DNA from: JBBRHQ01 sp963815645
GTDB taxonomy: Bacteria; Actinomycetota; Thermoleophilia; Solirubrobacterales; 70-9
DNA: 64,000 nt
Assembly (NCBI GenBank): GCA_963815645.1
Contig: CAWFHL010000001.1
Span: 1,240,001 to 1,304,000 of the forward strand
Reading direction: 5' to 3'
A model generated the notes under the pieces. That model did not search any database and was not told where the DNA came from. It worked only from the letters and a program-made list of their open reading frames with translations. Below are positions 1 to 9,351 of this stretch, one piece after another; within the stretch, counting starts at the first letter, position 1; each line of letters begins with the position of its first letter. The translations under genes were made by a program, and so were the position numbers.

Positions 1-498
1 GGCGCCGGACTGATGGTTGCTGCGGACACACGGCCACAGCTTCGCGGGCGAGGCGAGGCAGGTCTGCGCGACGGCCTTGCGCTCGGACTAGCCCAGGCGG
101 CGGCCCTGGCACCAGGCGTCTCCCGCAACGGCGCTACGCTCGCCGCTGCCCGCTGGCGCCGATTCTCACGAGATCAGGCGAACCTCCTCTCGCGGACTGT
201 TGCGCTGCCGATCATCGTTGGTGCAAGCGCGCTCAAGGGGGGGCGCCTTCGTGCCCGGGGCATTCCGCCAGAAGTACGTCGCTCCATCGCGATCGGCGCC
301 ATCAGCTCTTTTGCCTCGACCCTCGCCTCGCAGCGTTTGATCCGGCTGGTGGAGCGTGACCGGGCCCTGTGGCCCTATGCGGCCTACCGGGTGGTCCTGG
401 CGGGGGTCGTCCTGAGCCGCCTTCGGCGAGGGCAGCGACCGGCGGCTGATGTTGAATCGAGGCCGATGGCGACCGTCAGCCTCGAGGGGGTCGGATGA
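1..498 (+). CDS. uppP: Undecaprenyl-diphosphatase UppP, C-terminal part (cut by window start)
   Basis: UppP removes a phosphate from undecaprenyl diphosphate so the lipid carrier can be reused in peptidoglycan and surface-glycan synthesis; it is an integral membrane enzyme. The frame is open from the first base, so the N-terminus lies outside the window. The visible part carries the family signature PGVSRNGATLAAARW followed by RFSRDQANLLSRTVALP and an AL-K-GGR stretch, then the final membrane helices. The stop overlaps the purM start by an ATGA, implying translational coupling with purM. The family identification rests on the motif; the extra tail of about 20 residues after the last helix is unremarkable. 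Confidence 0.85.
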   Translation, partial: GAGLMVAADTRPQLRGRGEAGLRDGLALGLAQAAALAPGVSRNGATLAAARWRRFSRDQANLLSRTVALPIIVGASALKGGRLRARGIPPEVRRSIAIGAISSFASTLASQRLIRLVERDRALWPYAAYRVVLAGVVLSRLRRGQRPAADVESRPMATVSLEGVG

Positions 499-1556
499 AC
501 GGGGAAGCCTATGCCCGAGCTGGCGTGGACCAGAGCGCCGCCGACGCCGCCGTGGCTGCTCTGGTCGCGGCGCTCGCCTCGATCGATTTGGGGCGGCCAT
601 CACGCCAGGTTTCCCTCCCCGGCCACTACGCAAGCGTGATCCGGCTCGACGAGGCCACCGGCATTGCTCTCTCCACCGACGGGGTCGGCACGAAGCTGCT
701 GATCGCCGAGCAGCTGGGCCGCTTCGACACCGTCGGAATCGACTGTGTCGCGATGAACGTCAACGACGTCATCTGTGTCGGGGCGGAGCCACTGGCGATG
801 CTCGACTACATCGCGATGGAACAGGCCGACCCGCAAACGTGCGAGGAGATCGGCAAGGGGCTTGCCCGCGGCGCAGAGCTCGCCGGCATTGAGATCCCGG
901 GGGGCGAGCTTGCCCAGCTCGGCGAGATGGTCCGGGGCTTCGACATAGCCGGCGCCTGCTTCGGGACGGTCCGCCTTGAGGCGATCATCGACGGGTCGAA
1001 GATCAGACCGGGCGATCCCGTGATCGGCCTTCCTTCGTCGGGCCTTCATTCAAACGGCTACACGCTCGCCCGCCAAGCGCTGGCCGGGATTCCCCTCGAC
1101 GACGACCGGCTCGGACGGCCGCTTGGAGAGATCTTGCTCGAGCCGACCGAAATCTACGTCAAGCCCGTTCTCGCGCTGCTGCGTTCCGAGGTCGAGGTCC
1201 GTGGCCTCGCTCACATCACCTCCGGCGGGCTCGAGAACCTGCTCCGGCTCCGGGCCGAGGTCGGATATGAGATCGACGACCCGCTGTCGCCTCAGCCGAT
1301 ATTCGAGTTGATCCGGGAGCGGGCCTCCGTTCCGGAGGAGGAGATGTACGAGGTCTTCAACATGGGCTGCGGCTTCTGCTGCGTGGTCGCGCCTGAGCAC
1401 GAGGAAGCGGCGCTGGAGCTTCTCCGCGGCCACTATCCGGAGGCTAGGCGGATCGGCCGGGCGGCTGCCGGGGACCGGGCGGTGCGCCGCGGCGCCGGCT
1501 CAAATGGCCAACGCTCACCCAAGACTCGTCAACGACTGGGCGAAACAGCCGACTGA
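495..1556 (+). CDS. purM: Phosphoribosylformylglycinamidine cyclo-ligase (AIR synthetase)
   Basis: Catalyses ATP-dependent ring closure of FGAM to AIR in de novo purine synthesis. The 353-residue product is full length and collinear with the family: YARAGVD at the N-terminus, the nucleotide-binding STDGVGTKLL segment, DCVAMNVNDV, the glycine-rich GLPSSGLHSNGYTLAR, AHITSGGLENLLR, and MGCGFCCVV near the C-terminus. The start overlaps the uppP stop (ATGA). The last 14 or so residues (from RSPKTRQRL onward) are encoded by sequence that recurs at 3014-3057, at the edge of the glycoside-hydrolase duplication, so the native C-terminus may have been replaced. The 3' end overlaps the convergent hydrolase pseudogene by 28 bp. 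Confidence 0.95.
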   Translation: MNGEAYARAGVDQSAADAAVAALVAALASIDLGRPSRQVSLPGHYASVIRLDEATGIALSTDGVGTKLLIAEQLGRFDTVGIDCVAMNVNDVICVGAEPLAMLDYIAMEQADPQTCEEIGKGLARGAELAGIEIPGGELAQLGEMVRGFDIAGACFGTVRLEAIIDGSKIRPGDPVIGLPSSGLHSNGYTLARQALAGIPLDDDRLGRPLGEILLEPTEIYVKPVLALLRSEVEVRGLAHITSGGLENLLRLRAEVGYEIDDPLSPQPIFELIRERASVPEEEMYEVFNMGCGFCCVVAPEHEEAALELLRGHYPEARRIGRAAAGDRAVRRGAGSNGQRSPKTRQRLGETAD

Positions 1557-4475
1557 GCGTAGGGTGACGAGCCCCATGGCGGTTGGTAGAAGTCCTTGAC
1601 GTCGTGAAGCGAGAACGGCACGGCGTTCTCGCCACGGTAGCGGGCCCTGACCAGAGTCCGTGGCCCGACGCCCCGCGCCTGCCAACGACGCCGTCGAATA
1701 TCCCGCTGCTGTTTGCCGGTGCGAGTCAACCTTGTGCCATCCCCGCTTGGTACGGATCTGGATCCGCACGGCCCGCCCTTGCTGTCGGCGTGCGGCCCCA
1801 GAAGGAGAAGCCGTGCCCGCTTGAAGGCGACGAAGGGGAAGCGAAACGCTGCATCACCTTCTTCGGCCGATCCATGGCGAGCGTCGCGCCCCGAAAGTAG
1901 AGCCCTGACTGGAGCTAGAACGCCATTCGGTGGGCCTCGTCGCGGAGCGGAACCAGAAGAAGTGGCTGACGCCGGCCCGCCAGGCACGAAATAGCGCCTC
2001 CGAGGCCCACCGCGCGGCAATCGCGCATGGCCAGGCCGCCGGGATCGGGCGGCTTCGAAGCCCAGGCGAATTCCGTGATCCAAAGCGGTGTGTGGCTTGT
2101 GCTGGCCGCTGGATCCTTCCGGCCTTGTCGGCGGCCCTCAAGCAGCCGCTGCAGTTTCGGAAGGTCGCCGAGCTGGACGACGTCCGGGCCCCGGAGCCCT
2201 GTGGGTGGGCCCACCGGTCGTGTAGGGGTGGATGTCGAAGACGTCGAAGTGGACCCCGCCGCCGCAGTTTCCTCGCGTGCGGATGCGGGTGGCGCCTCCC
2301 GGCCATGCAGAGAAGCAGGCGGGCAAAACGCATCGGTCGGAGGGTTCCAAACGGGGCGAGGCCGGCAGCCAAGACCACGTTTGAGCGATCGACAGACTTC
2401 ACCGCGGAGTAGAACTTGTTGAGCAGCGTCCGATACAGCGCGGGTGAAACCAGCTTTCCCTTGCGAGAACTGAGGCCTGAAGAAGAGGTTTAGGTTTGGC
2501 TCATTCATGCCTTGCCAGAACCGCACCCGCGGCAGGCCCCCGAAAGTGGCCGCTGTAGCGAAGAGCCGCTGCCCGGGCAAAATCGGCCAGCATCGCCGGG
2601 TCGGGGTCGCAAACCAAGGCATCCTTTGCATGACACCTCTGCGCCCAGGATGGTGCGCCGTACACCACCAGTAGCGGGGTGAGGCCTGCCTGTACGGCGC
2701 CGGTCACCCACGGCATCAATCGACGTCCAATCGTAGTTTGGATCGGCGGGATCTGCCTGGCTGCCAATCACTCGGCTCCGTGCCTGGGGCGACGGCATAC
2801 CAGGCGAGCGTCCTGCCCACGAACCGTGCTCCGGCGCCCTCAACGTGCTGGAAGGCGACCGGGCCATCCTCGTTCTGCATCCCCGAGACGCCCGTGACCA
2901 AGGGGGTGGCGATAGCGGCGGCCGGGCGCGCTCCTGAAACCAACAGCGCCCCGGCCAGGGCCAGCAGGACGAGGGGCGACCGAATGTAAATGGGAATAGA
3001 GGCCATGTTCATTGCTCACCCAAGACTCGTCAACGACTGGGCGAAACAGCCGACTGAGCGTGGGGTGACGAGCCGAATGGCGGTTGGTAGAAGTCCTTGA
3101 CGTCGTGAAGCGAGAACGGCACGGCGTTCTCGCCACGGTAGCGGGCCCTGACCAGAGTCCGTGGCCCGACGCCGCCGCGCCCGCCAACGACGCCGTCGAA
3201 TATCCCGCTCCTGTTTGCCGAGGTGCGAGCAACCTTGTGCCATCCCCGCTTGGTGCGAATCTCGATCCGCACGGCGCCGCCCTTGCTGTTCGGCGTGCGT
3301 CCCCAGAAGAAGAAGCCGTGACCACGCTTGAAGGCGACGAAGGGGAAGCGAAACGCGTACATCACCTTCTTCGGCCGGTCCCTGGCGAGCGTTGCGCCCC
3401 GAAAGTAGAGCCCTGCCTGAGAGAAGCCATTCGGTGGGTCGTCGCGGAGCAGGTACCAGAAGAAGTGGCTGACCTTGGCCCGCCAGGCACGAAAGAGCGC
3501 CTCCGAGGTCCACCGCGCGGCAATCGCCATGGCCAGGCCGCCCGGATCGGGCGGCTTCGAATCCCAGGCGAATTCCGTGATCCAAAGGGGTGTGTGCTTG
3601 TGCTGGCCGCGGATCCTTCCGGCCTTGTCGGCGGCCCTCAATAGCCGCTGCAGCTTCGGAAGGTCGCCGAGCTGGACGTCGTCCGCACCGCTCGACCTGT
3701 GGGTGGGCCCACCGGTCGTGTAGGGGTGGATGTCGAAGACGTCGAAATGGACCCCGCCGCCGCAGTTTCCTCGAGTGGGATGCGGGTGGCGCCTCCCGGC
3801 CATGCAGAGCAGCAGGCGGGCAAAACGCATCGGTCCGATGGTCGCATGTGGCCGCGCGATCGGGCCGAGACCGGCAGCCAAGACCACGTTTGAGCGATCG
3901 ACCGACTTCACCGCGGAGTAGAACTCGTTGAGCAGCGTCCGATACAGCGCGGGTGAGATCGGCTCTCCCTTGCGGAACTGAGGACTGAAGAAGAGGCTTA
4001 GGTTTGGCTCATTCATGCCTTGCCAGAACCGCACCCGCGGCAGGCCCCCGAAGTGGCCGCTGTAGCGAAGAGCCGCTGCCTTGGCAAAAGCTGCCAGCAT
4101 CGCCGGGTTGGGGTCGCAAACCAGGGCATCCTTGGCATGACACCTCTGCGCCCAGGACGGTGCGCCGTAGACCACCAGCACCGGGGTGAGGCCTGCCTTT
4201 ACGGCCCCGGTCACCCAAGCATCAACCGACGTCCAATCATAGTTTGGATCTGCGGGATCGCTTGGCTGCCAATCGCTCGGCTCCGTGCCTGGGGCGACGG
4301 CATACCAGGCGAGCCTCCTGTCCACGAACCGTGCTCCGGCGCCCTCAACGTGCTGGAAGGCGACCCGGCCATCCGCGTTCTGCATCCCCGAGACGCCCGT
4401 GACCAAAGGGGTGGCGATAGCGGCGGCCGGGCGCGCTCCTGAAAACAACAGCGCCCCGGCCAGGGCCATTAGAAC
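1513..4475. repeat. Tandem direct duplication, unit about 1.5 kb
   Basis: The sequence from 1513 (gctcacccaagactcg) recurs from 3014 with a constant offset of about 1501 bp, drifting by a few bases because of small indels. Similarity continues until roughly 2965 in copy 1 and 4470 in copy 2, after which the 5' ends of the two hydrolase genes diverge. The copies are very similar by eye, differing by scattered substitutions and many one- or two-base indels, most of which break the reading frame of copy 1. The upper end of copy 1 abuts the lower end of copy 2 with almost no spacer. Confidence 0.9.
1529..3012 (-). pseudogene. Secreted clan-A glycoside hydrolase, frameshifted copy 1
   Basis: Same protein as the neighbouring 3030-4526 gene but broken into at least five overlapping reading frames (segments near 1529-2083, 1854-2402, 1915-2631, 2505-2867 and 2716-3012). 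The N-terminus keeps a signal peptide (LVLLALAGALL...ARPAAA) and begins with a different leader (MNMASIPIYIRS) from copy 2. The acid/base region WQGMNEPNL and the nucleophile region WITEFAW are both recognisable but lie in different frames. It is either a decayed duplicate or a copy read with indel errors. The start at 3012 lies 18 bp after the copy 2 stop codon, so both would be read as one transcript. Confidence 0.8.
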
Positions 4476-4526
4476 GATCGGCCACCACCGCGTGGCGGCC
4501 GCCGTGATCTTTCTTGATGCGACCAC
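3030..4526 (-). CDS. Secreted clan-A glycoside hydrolase (GH39/PslG-like), intact copy 2
   Basis: 498-residue exported hydrolase. Residues about 13-36 form a signal peptide (WWPIVLMALAGALLFSGARPAAA). The mature part looks like a TIM-barrel clan-A enzyme: substrate-binding YGAPSWAQRC near residue 120, RFWQGMNEPNLSLFF with the likely acid/base Glu near residue 170, DVFDIHPYTTGGPTH near 265, and PLWITEFAWDSKPPDP with the likely nucleophile Glu near 315. The C-terminal third (from about GRTPNSKGG) looks like an accessory beta domain. Its position beside polysaccharide-synthesis genes suggests it trims or releases the exported glycan, as PslG does in Psl clusters; substrate is not predictable. Clan assignment is good, family number less so. 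Confidence 0.75.
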   Translation of the reverse strand: MVASRKITAAATRWWPIVLMALAGALLFSGARPAAAIATPLVTGVSGMQNADGRVAFQHVEGAGARFVDRRLAWYAVAPGTEPSDWQPSDPADPNYDWTSVDAWVTGAVKAGLTPVLVVYGAPSWAQRCHAKDALVCDPNPAMLAAFAKAAALRYSGHFGGLPRVRFWQGMNEPNLSLFFSPQFRKGEPISPALYRTLLNEFYSAVKSVDRSNVVLAAGLGPIARPHATIGPMRFARLLLCMAGRRHPHPTRGNCGGGVHFDVFDIHPYTTGGPTHRSSGADDVQLGDLPKLQRLLRAADKAGRIRGQHKHTPLWITEFAWDSKPPDPGGLAMAIAARWTSEALFRAWRAKVSHFFWYLLRDDPPNGFSQAGLYFRGATLARDRPKKVMYAFRFPFVAFKRGHGFFFWGRTPNSKGGAVRIEIRTKRGWHKVARTSANRSGIFDGVVGGRGGVGPRTLVRARYRGENAVPFSLHDVKDFYQPPFGSSPHAQSAVSPSR

Positions 4527-4535
4527 TTCGAAGAG

Positions 4536-5054
4536 CTAGACGCCCCGCCGCCTGCGATGCCATAAATAGCCGATCGACGATGCCGCTACGACACCGATCA
4601 GCAGCGGCAGCAGTAACCCCATCTCACCTGAGGACGACGAACCGGTCGCCTGCGAGACGATCTCGCCCAACCCCGACGAGCCACCCGGCTGGGCCGCGTT
4701 GGCACCATTGGCGGCCGCGATCGTTTTAGCGGCGCCGGTTGAGCTCGCGCCCTGAGCGTTCGGCGCGCGCCGGATGGGCGCCCCCGCCGCCGCGAGCATC
4801 GCCGCAGCCTGGCCGTCCGAGCCCAGTGCCGCGAGCCGCCCTGCGTTCCGAGATCCCAACACCTTGGCGGGTGAGCGCTGGTGGTTGCCGGCGGACGGGC
4901 CGCTGCCGCCCGGCGTCGGCAACGACTCCGTGTACTGATCGACCGCGGGATTGCCCGGCGGGGCGACGCGTTGCGCCGCCGCGGACGATGGGAGGGAGGC
5001 GATCGCCATCGCGATAGCGACCGCCAGACCAGCTTTCATCCTGAAACCGCTCAT
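4536..5054 (-). CDS. Small secreted/surface protein with C-terminal membrane anchor
   Basis: About 172 residues from the start MSGFRMKAG. A signal peptide (LAVAIAMAIASLPSSAAAQ) is followed by a low-complexity Ala/Gly/Ser-rich stretch beginning VDQYTESLPTPGG, and the protein ends in one hydrophobic helix (LLLPLLIGVVAASSIGYLW) plus a basic tail HRRRRGV. That architecture resembles an anchored surface protein, although no canonical LPXTG is present. It is co-directional with the hydrolase pair (9 bp upstream of copy 2). An upstream in-frame start at 5147 exists, but the signal peptide favours 5054 or 5039. Function unknown. Confidence 0.65.
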   Translation of the reverse strand: MSGFRMKAGLAVAIAMAIASLPSSAAAQRVAPPGNPAVDQYTESLPTPGGSGPSAGNHQRSPAKVLGSRNAGRLAALGSDGQAAAMLAAAGAPIRRAPNAQGASSTGAAKTIAAANGANAAQPGGSSGLGEIVSQATGSSSSGEMGLLLPLLIGVVAASSIGYLWHRRRRGV

Positions 5055-5130
5055 GGATCTACCTACGTAGCGGGAGCCTGCTTGCTGACATCGGTCAGCT
5101 TCTCTGCCGCCGATCCGTATGTAGGTTGGA

Positions 5131-7087
5131 ATGGAAGCCACCTCCACCCTGGCTCGTCCGACCCTCCTGGATCACACCAGAAAGATTGACTGGAGCGCTG
5201 TTGCGATCTGGCTGCTCGGCTTTGGTTTGATCGCCTATCTCGGCCTCAAGGCTGGCGGTTACGACCCGCTTGTCCACGATCAGGTCGGAATCGCGGTCTG
5301 GTGGATCATCCTCGGCGGAGTGCTCGTCGGGGCCCTGCCCCGGCGCCGCCTCGGAATCCTCGCCTGGTGCGTGCTCGGCCTTCTGGCGGCGCTCGTGGCG
5401 TGGACGGCGTTGAGCCTAAACTGGACAGAGAGCACCGACAAGAGCGCCGCCGACCTCGCCCGCGCGGCCACCTACCTGGGTGTGCTCTGCCTCGCCCTCT
5501 TTGCCTGGGGTTCGAAGAGCGCCCCCCGCCTCGTCGCCGCCGTGGGGACCGGGATCGCCTTCGTCTCCATCGTCGCCCTGCTCTCCCGCCTCCACCCCGC
5601 ATGGTTCCCAAACGCCGACGAGACTGCAAGGTTCCTCATCGGCTCGCGGAATCGGCTCGCCTATCCGATCGACTACTGGAACGGTCTCGCAGCACTGATC
5701 GCAATCGGGCTGCCGCTGATGCTCCAGGTGGCGACATGCGCGAAGGCAGCCGTCCTTCGCTCGCTCGCCGCCGGCCGCCATCCCCGCGATGGCGCTGACG
5801 GCCTATTTCACTCTCTCCCGGGGCGGAATAGCCGCCGCGATCATCGCACTCATCGTGTTTCTGGCACTGACCTCCGACCGCCTGCCAAAGCTTCTGACCC
5901 TTCTGGTCGCCGGCACAGGAGGTGCAATCCTGATAGCGGCGGCGAGCCAAAGGGACGCGCTCCAGAACGGCCTCCTGAACACGGCGGCTCGCGACCAGGG
6001 CAACGAGATACTGGCGATGACGGTCATCGTCTGTGCCGGTGTCGCCCTCGTCCAGGCGGGGATCTCGCTGGCGCTGGCGCACGATATGAGACCACGCTGG
6101 AGCCATTTCTCCCGGCGGCTGTCCGCAGGCATCGTGGTGAGCGGCCTCGTCGTTGTGCTCGCGATTGCCGCCGCCACCGACGCTCCAGGCCGCGCCTCCG
6201 GCGCTTGGAACGATTTCAGGGAAGCAAACGGCCCGTCCAGCGGCGCCAAACGATTGGAGAGCTTCAGCGGCAACGGGCGTTACCAGTGGTGGAGCTCCGC
6301 CATCAGGGAGGAGCAGACGAAACCCCTGACTGGAACCGGTGCGGGCACGTTCGAGTACTGGTGGGCGCGCAACGGTGACTCTGCAGGCTTCGTCCGCGAC
6401 ACCCACTCCGTCTACCTGCAGACGCTCGGGGAGCTTGGAATCGTTGGCCTGGTTCTGATCGGAGGATTTCTCTTGGCGATCCTAATCGGCGGCACTAGGA
6501 GAACACTCCGAGCAGCTCATCAACGTCGTCCGCATCTCGCCGCGGCGCTGGCGGGTTGCGTCGCGTTCTGCGTCTCCGCCACCTTCGATTGGGTCTGGCA
6601 GCTGGCGGTGATACCGGTCGCATTACTTCTTCTAGCCTCGGTGCTCGTAACGGCGGGGGATCGGCCCCCACAGGATGGGTCGGCGCGGCTGAGGCTGCCA
6701 ATGAGAGCGGCCTTTGCCGTGGTGTCGGTCGCTGCGATCGTCGGCATCGCAATTCCGCTCTCCTCATCGACGCTGATCCGACAGAGCCAAGCCGATGCCC
6801 GAGGGGCAGACTTGCCCGCTGCGCTGCACGCGGCGCGGAGCGCTCAGAACGTCCAGCCCGGCGCCGCGGCGCCGCGCCTACAGCAGGCCCTCCTACTCGA
6901 GGCACAGGGAAATTTGCCCGCCGCCACCGCCGCGGCGCGGGCGGCAGCCCAGAGAGAATCAACGAACTGGCGGACCTGGCTCGTGCTATCCCGGGTGGAG
7001 GCTGAGGGGGGGCGGGCGGTCGCAGCGGTCCGCCATTATCGAAGGGCAAGATCTCTCAACCCACGCTCCCCCCTCTTCGCTCGATGA
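5131..7087 (+). pseudogene. O-antigen ligase-family membrane protein with TPR tail, frameshifted
   Basis: Polytopic membrane protein of the Wzy/WaaL type, which joins or polymerises lipid-linked glycan. The N-terminal half (5131 to about 5770) has five or six helices; the second half continues in another frame from AIPAMALTAYFTLSRGG (about 5777) to 7087. The family hallmark is the periplasmic segment with RYQWWSSAIREE, then TGTGAGTFEYWW and DTHSVYLQTLGELG. The C-terminal 100 residues have a TPR-like Ala-rich pattern (LHAARSAQNVQPGAAAPRLQQALLLEAQGN). The locus length equals 3n+1, consistent with one extra base near 5765-5775. With that base removed the protein would be about 651 residues. Its end overlaps the next start (ATGA). 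Confidence 0.8.
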
Positions 7088-7384
7088 CCATGGCGGGCCC
7101 TGAAGAGATTCGCCGTGACCTGCCGCCGGACCTGACGCAGGACGAGCGGGAGGGGCTGCTCGACGCTGGGACTGCGGCTGCAGGACCAACGCCCGATCCC
7201 CAGCCCAACCTTTCGAGGGGATCTGCGCCGGACGCTCCTCGGTAACTCGAAGAATCGCTGGCCGACCTTCTCGAGCCGTCGTGCCATCCGTGCCCTCGTC
7301 GCCTCCTACATCACCGTCGGAGTGCTGCTGCTTTCCATTGCCGCGCTCGGCGTTGCCGGGGGCGGCCCGTTCGCACCTACGTAG
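7084..7384 (+). pseudogene. Small single-pass membrane protein (anti-sigma-like), frameshifted
   Basis: Starts at the ATGA overlapping the O-antigen ligase stop. The first frame gives an acidic N-terminus (MTMAGPEEIRRDLPPDLTQDE) and ends early at about 7244. From about 7167 a second frame reads LRLQDQRPIPSPTFRGDLRR, then one transmembrane helix (ALVASYITVGVLLLSIAALGVAG) and stops at 7384. Total length is 3n+1, so a single extra base would explain the break; the repaired protein would be about 99 residues. The cytoplasmic-domain-plus-one-helix pattern and the convergent sigma factor suggest an anti-sigma-like role, which is inference. The tail overlaps the sigma factor tail by 8 bp. Confidence 0.55.
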
Positions 7385-7921
7385 CCTCAGCCGGCTCTTC
7401 GAGCTGAGCTCGGAGCTTCCGCAGAGAGCGGGACAGGATCTGCTGAACGTTGGCAAGCTGAGATCGGTGATTTCCGCGATCTCGCGCCCGGATAGGTCAC
7501 CTCCGAACCGCAGGGCGATGACTTCCCGCTCCCGGTCAGTCAGCGTTTCGAGCGCGGTAGCGAGAGCGGGCTCCAGGCCGAGGTTGACGTCGGGTTCATG
7601 GCGCGGCAGCCGCTCCTCGGCCAAACCTTCCGCTCCAATCGGCTCGTGCATTGCTGATCGATCCTTGCGGAAGTGATCGATCACGAGGTTGCGAGCGATC
7701 GCGATAAGCCATGTGCCTGCCGAAGCACGCGACGGGTCAAAGGACGACCATGCCCGCAAGGCCCGTTCGAAAGTCTGCTGGGTCAGGTCTTCGGCATCAG
7801 AGCGCGAGCCGACCCGGTAGGCGACGAACGCGTAGACCTGCCAGACATGGTCGTCGTAAGCTTGCGCGAATTCGGGCCGTCCGGCCAGGGGCGCCGATCG
7901 CGGATTCTGTACCCGGGCCAC
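7377..7921 (-). pseudogene. ECF-family RNA polymerase sigma factor, frameshifted in region 4
   Basis: Extracytoplasmic-function sigma factor that would direct RNA polymerase to a stress or envelope regulon. Region 2 is intact: FAQAYDDHVWQVYAFVAYRVG, SDAEDLTQQTFERALRAW and GTWLIAIARNLVIDHFRKDR. Region 4 begins LETLTDREREVIALRFGGDLSGREIAEITDLSL and then must change frame (about 7464) to continue ANVQQILSRSLRKLRAQLEEPAEAT to a stop at 7377. The locus is 3n+2 bases long, consistent with one missing base. Left unrepaired, the frame runs on to 6986 with an unrelated tail. It converges on the anti-sigma-like gene. Confidence 0.85.
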
Positions 7922-8179
7922 CTAGATGTAGCTACCCATGGCGGTGGTTCCAGTTCAGGAGTCGAGCGGCGGGCGGGCGTTGGTCAAGGAATCCAATGAC
8001 GACGTCTTACTCTTTAGCGGGACAGGCGGCCGGATAGCCTTGCGGTGCGGCCGGCCGAGTTCTCGTCGAGAGCGCCGTAGGGTACCGGCGGCAAACGCCT
8101 GGGCGGCGGCGCGGGTAGAACTGGTCGGCGGAAGAGCGTGCTCTGCGCTCATCCATGCATGGGTGGAGCGAAGCAGATT

Positions 8180-9334
8180 TCAGGGGGTTGAGCCAGTCCG
8201 GTTAACCGGGTGCAGTGAAGGACGCATTGCGTCTTGCTGCTCGCACCCATAGCGGCACGCCGCAATGAAGGCGTCGGCCATCGCTGGATACGAGAAGCGC
8301 TCCACATCGGTCGCCGCCTGATCGCCAAGCTCCGCTGCCAGGGCAGCGTCACCGATAAGGAGTCTCAATGCCGCCGTCAGACTGCGCTCATCGCGCTCGG
8401 GGAACACGATTCCATTGCGGCCGTCGACCACAAGGCCGCCGGCTCCAGCTCCGACCGCGTCACTAACAACGGTCGGCACGCCCGCGTGCATCGCCTCGTT
8501 GACAACGAGGCCCCAGGGCTCCCTCCCATGCTCAGCGCTGATCGATGGTAGGACAAGACAGCGGGCGCGAGCAAATTCGTCCGGGAGCTGGTCCTGGGAC
8601 AACTCACCTACGAAAAGTGATCCGCCGATCCCCCTCTGCCATCCTCATCAGTTCTTGCTCGAGCACGCCGGATCCCACGATGCGTAGTGCCGCGCGCGGG
8701 CTCTTCAAGACGCTTGAACGCGGCGATCAGAGTTTCGATGCCTTTGATCGGCTTCAGCTGTCCTACATAGAGCACCGTCGGCGGCCGCTGATCGCCGTTC
8801 CTGGCCGCAACAAAGCGTTCCCGCTCGACAGCCTGGCCGGCGACGAATACCTTCTCTGGAGTCACGCCTGCGCGCTCGACCACGTAGCGCTTCACATGAT
8901 CCCCGTACGCCACTATTGCGTTGGACCTTCGATAGAGCAAGCGTGTTGCTGGCTCGCTCAGGCGGTGAATCGGTGACTCGGGGTGCGACCAGATGCCAGT
9001 CCAGAGCACGAAAGGCAGGTGCTTGACACGCGAGATCCCAAAAACCCAGGGCACCATGAGCTTCCCGTTGATGCACTTGACGACCACGTCATAGCGCTTC
9101 TGTGAGAGGCGCAATGCGAGACCTGGCATGAACATCTGGCGTCCGAGCTTCCAACTCGTCAAGCTCGATTTCCCGATAATTGCCAGGGTGATGCTGCGTG
9201 TGGCTGCTGAGATAACGCTCCGGCCTCGAGGAAGAGGAAAAGAAGAAGTACTCAACCTCCGCCCTGCGCGCAAGTTCCTCGAACAGCGGCCGTCGATAAT
9301 GAGGCGCCAGGTTCGTGATGAAGGCAATGCGCAT
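8180..9334 (-). pseudogene. Glycosyltransferase family 4 (GT-B), at least two frameshifts
   Basis: Would transfer a sugar from a nucleotide donor onto a lipid-linked glycan at the inner membrane face. Three frames carry the pieces: MRIAFITNLAPHYRRPLFEELARR (from 9334), then the central part RYDVVVKCINGKLMVPWVFG through PPTVLYVGQLKPIKGIETLIAAFKRL (about 9150-8690), then the C-terminal Rossmann half QLPDEFARARCLVLPS with the family-4 motif EPWGLVVNEAMHAGVPTV (about 8600-8180). The downstream neighbour on the same strand is none; upstream lies the WecG/TagA gene 17 bp away, so the two would be co-transcribed. Total length is a multiple of three, so the indels compensate. Confidence 0.8.
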
Positions 9335-9351
9335 TTTTCTGCTCCGGGCGC

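Noticed and set aside
2984..5145. Similarity between 2984-3012 (MASIPIYIR leader) and 5115-5145
   Set aside because: About 21 of 30 positions match, but the stretch is short and codes differently in each place; could be chance or a shared leader, too weak to call a repeat.
6986..7377. Long C-terminal extension of the ECF sigma factor in the raw frame
   Set aside because: It is antisense to the O-antigen ligase and small membrane protein and arises after the frameshift in region 4.
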